Assembly: GCA_003024175.1 (NCBI GenBank)
Contig: MDYQ01000165.1
Location: 62,001-126,000, forward strand
Direction of reading: 5' to 3'
Length of the DNA stretch: 64,000 bases
Source of the DNA: Planoprotostelium fungivorum
Lineage: Eukaryota; Evosea; Variosea; Cavosteliida; Cavosteliaceae
The notes under the pieces were generated by a model. It saw nothing but the letters and a program-made list of their open reading frames with translations. It had not been told where the DNA came from and made no database searches. Of the stretch, positions 62,341-64,000 are shown one piece after another; position 1 is the first letter of the stretch; each line of letters begins with the position of its first letter. Made by a program: the position numbers and the translations under genes.

Positions 62341-62978
62341 CTATGATTCATCTGATTCTGTGTTTGGAGACTTGATTAAGTCTGGGATATGCTGTTTTTT
62401 GCTTTGCTTTCCCTGCTTTGCATATGGCTTGAAGAAATCTGAAACAAATAAGGTCCATCAGCGTCGGACTCACCTTCAGGTACTGGCTCATCTGGTTCAA
62501 CATATTCCCCATCTTCATTCAGTACCAATGCTCCCTGGCTTATCATCGCTCTTTTGATTGTTTCAAAAAGCTCTTTCAATGCTTCGTCATCTCGTATTCC
62601 ATGCTGAGTCCGAGGGCAAAGATCAGAAAGAACAGAGATTTTCTTGGGTTGAGGTGTGCGATACGACGCCCTATCGTGTGGCTGATGGAATGGTGATCAC
62701 CCTATTTTTAAAACACCACGAAATACCAAGCAGTATTCCTCAAAGTGTCGATGAAGTCGCGAAGTTGTTCCGTTCTGTGGCTTTGATGTTGCAGTGAACT
62801 CAGCCCCGTACTTGATGTTCTTTTGGCTGCAGACGTGAGTCATGATGGTGAACATCCAGATAATCACATACGCATCACACCTTCAGCCTGCTGCTGAGCC
62901 AACACAACGGACCGTTCTTACTCACCAAGATCTACTCGATCGACGGACAACACCAACAGGTCTATCCAGGTCGTTCAT
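62341..62978 (-). CDS. Small protein with BED-finger-like motif (possible hAT-transposon relic or host gene)
   Basis: Four exons can be joined in phase on the minus strand: start MNDLDRPVGVVRRSSRS (ATG 62978), then KYGAEFTATSKPQNGTTSRL and HRHFEEYCL, PHDRASYRTPQPKKISVLSD to ALKELFETIKRAMISQGALV, and a last exon DFFKPYAKQGKQSKKQHIPD ending SPNTESDES. The last intron (GTGAGT to TTTGTTTCAG) is excellent. GTTSRLHRHFEEYC resembles the second half of a BED zinc finger (G-T-S/T-x-L-x-x-H, then C), but the first Cys pair is incomplete and no transposase core follows. The join near 62840-62930 is uncertain (two acceptors). Confidence 0.4.
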
Positions 62979-63321
62979 TTGGCTGAGTCTGAAGATGTCT
63001 TTATTCCGTTGGCGAGCACGATTCTCCATCGGCTCGATGTCCCTGTTTCTTCGACACTTGAGCCAAGCTTGTCTTCTTTAGACTGTTCTTTTCATCAGAT
63101 CATGAAATCTGAGAGAAGCTGGAATGGGTCTGTCACGTGATGAGATCGACCATTGTTGATCGAAATGCGCACGTACATGATATTCAACCCCGAAGAGAAC
63201 ATCATATGATGTCTGTCTATCGATGCAGATGACATGGATAAGGATGTGAGTTATATGTTTCTGTCTTATTAATAGATGATCCGAAGAATGGGAACAGATG
63301 AGCACGACATTAGAAGGTTCT
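62979..63321. other. Intergenic upstream of the BED-like gene
   Basis: 343 bp between SRP9's 3' end and the start of the BED-like gene, both minus. Nothing recognised. Confidence 0.35.
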
Positions 63322-63647
63322 TCATTGTTTGGGCTGAGACATCAGGGATAAGAAAAGATCGTTCATCCTATCAATCTTCTTTAGATCTTTCGCTTGGTCT
63401 GTGCGGTACTTCAGTGCCTGGTGACAATCAATCATCTAACCATAGACAAATCGGATGTGATTCACTCACCACGCGGTTGTCTGTGACTTTGATGACTAAA
63501 ACACCATCGATATTTCTGTACTTGGTCGAGTATCTCGTCTACAGAATCAGATCTCCATATGAGAACTCTCTTCACCTCGTCTGGTCGCTCTCGATATAAT
63601 TTCTCGCTTGCTGCAAAAAACTCATCCCAATTTGTCAAGTAGACCAT
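63322..63647 (-). CDS. SRP9: Signal recognition particle 9 kDa protein
   Basis: SRP9 with SRP14 binds the Alu domain of SRP RNA and causes elongation arrest. Three exons join in phase: MVYLTNWDEFFAASEKLYRE, then after a 37-nt intron TRYSTKYRNIDGVLVIKVTD and NRV, then ALKYRTDQAKDLKKIDRMND and LFLSLMSQPKQ. Human SRP9 reads WEEFSRAAEKLY, KYRxxDGNLCIKVTDD and YKTDQAQDVKKIEK at the same places. About 80 residues, the normal size. The frame looks broken when read without splicing, because the first intron is very short. Confidence 0.92.
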
Positions 63648-63718
63648 CCTGCCGTGTGATGGTCGCGGGAGATGTGATATCACATCATGAAAATTTTCTG
63701 GGCCAAATCAGGTGCACC

Positions 63719-64000
63719 ATGCTCCTCTGTGTATATAACGACGTCGGCCTGCCTATCATGGTTAGATCAACGGGATCCATCAAACAACCAGCCTTAGCGA
63801 TGCAAGGACTCCTGTATGCCCTTCAGACATCAGCACAGAAGAGCGTAGCTTCTATACGATACATTGACACGGATTCTTACAAGATGGTCTACAAAGAGTG
63901 CTTCGACAGCATGCTAGCCGTTCTCATTTCAGATCAGAACGATGTCACACCGACAGCCATGCTGAGGCTATTGGAATATCTCTTCGACGCTTTCGTACTC
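63719..64000 (+). other. Family-B DNA polymerase-like palm fragment (runs off right edge; possibly from a virus-like or self-replicating element)
   Basis: The plus-strand frame stays open to the window end. It contains SIRYIDTDSYKMVYKECF (about 63850), which fits polymerase motif C (Y-x-D-T-D-S with the paired catalytic Asp), preceded by QPALAMQGLLYALQTSAQKS at the place where family-B polymerases have the helix between motifs B and C. It does not look like the replicative host polymerases alpha, delta, epsilon or zeta (G-D-T-D-S). Polinton-like elements, linear plasmids or large DNA viruses are possible sources. Only the left part is in view, so whether it is whole cannot be said. Confidence 0.4.

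Noticed and set aside
62558-62797. Plus-strand frame with VADGMVITLFLKHHEIPSSI
   Set aside because: It is opposite the minus-strand exons of the BED-like gene, which have good splice sites; no family match for the plus frame.

Overview
The window is nuclear DNA from a compact, intron-rich protist genome. I recognise about 26 genes plus one tRNA gene. They sit in tightly packed convergent, divergent and tandem pairs, and almost all are cut by short introns (about 35-90 nt) that begin GTGAGT/GTAAG and end CAG. The gene set is a mixture that points to an amoebozoan able to make a cilium. It includes a Dictyostelium Sib-like adhesion receptor with NPLY tail motifs, a DOCK-family GEF and a FERM protein (amoeboid adhesion and actin control), alongside a very long TPR protein resembling CFAP46 of the axonemal central apparatus. 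A protosteloid amoeba of the Protostelium/Planoprotostelium type would fit. That placement is inference from gene content, not a measured match.

Layout, left to right. 1-3.7 kb: DOCK-type GEF (minus, runs off the left edge). 4.0-12.5 kb: CFAP46-like protein (plus). 12.7-18.8 kb: DUF6640-like membrane protein, proteasome lid subunit PSMD8/Rpn12, FERM protein, EMC8/9, AKR7-type aldo-keto reductase. 19.3-23.3 kb: TLC-domain protein with a possible partial second copy, then the divergent WD40 pair WDR82/Swd2 and CIAO1. 23.6-25.1 kb: membrane-anchored glycerophosphodiester phosphodiesterase with a tRNA-Lys(TTT) gene inside one of its introns. 25.6-35.6 kb: giant Sib/integrin-beta-like adhesion receptor. 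35.8-38.2 kb: membrane-anchored protein built almost entirely of Pro-His-Met heptads, which I cannot assign to a family. 38.4-45.6 kb: small unknown gene, COG4, NDUFAF3, AGXT2. 46.4-51.3 kb: CAMK-like kinase, USP deubiquitinase with ZnF-UBP, 6-TM YrhK-like protein. 52.1-61.0 kb: ornithine decarboxylase, lysosomal beta-mannosidase, peroxisomal acyl-CoA oxidase ending in SRL. 61.1-64.0 kb is less typical: an unknown membrane-hairpin protein, a small gene with a BED-finger-like motif, SRP9, and at the right edge part of a family-B DNA polymerase-like reading frame that may belong to a virus-like or self-replicating element.

Most genes are housekeeping and do not form one pathway. The receptor, FERM protein and DOCK GEF could act in one adhesion-to-actin route, and GDPD, TLC, acyl-CoA oxidase and AGXT2 are lipid or amine metabolism, but neighbourhood in this eukaryote is not evidence of co-function. 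The most unusual items are the Pro-His-Met heptad protein, the tRNA nested in an intron, introns in the receptor gene that fold on their own splice sites, the repeated AACTCCG/CGGAGTT palindromes before the kinase gene, and CATCA-rich introns that keep the same strand bias in genes of either orientation. Exon joins were made by eye from splice consensus and frame, so exact junctions can be wrong by a few bases.
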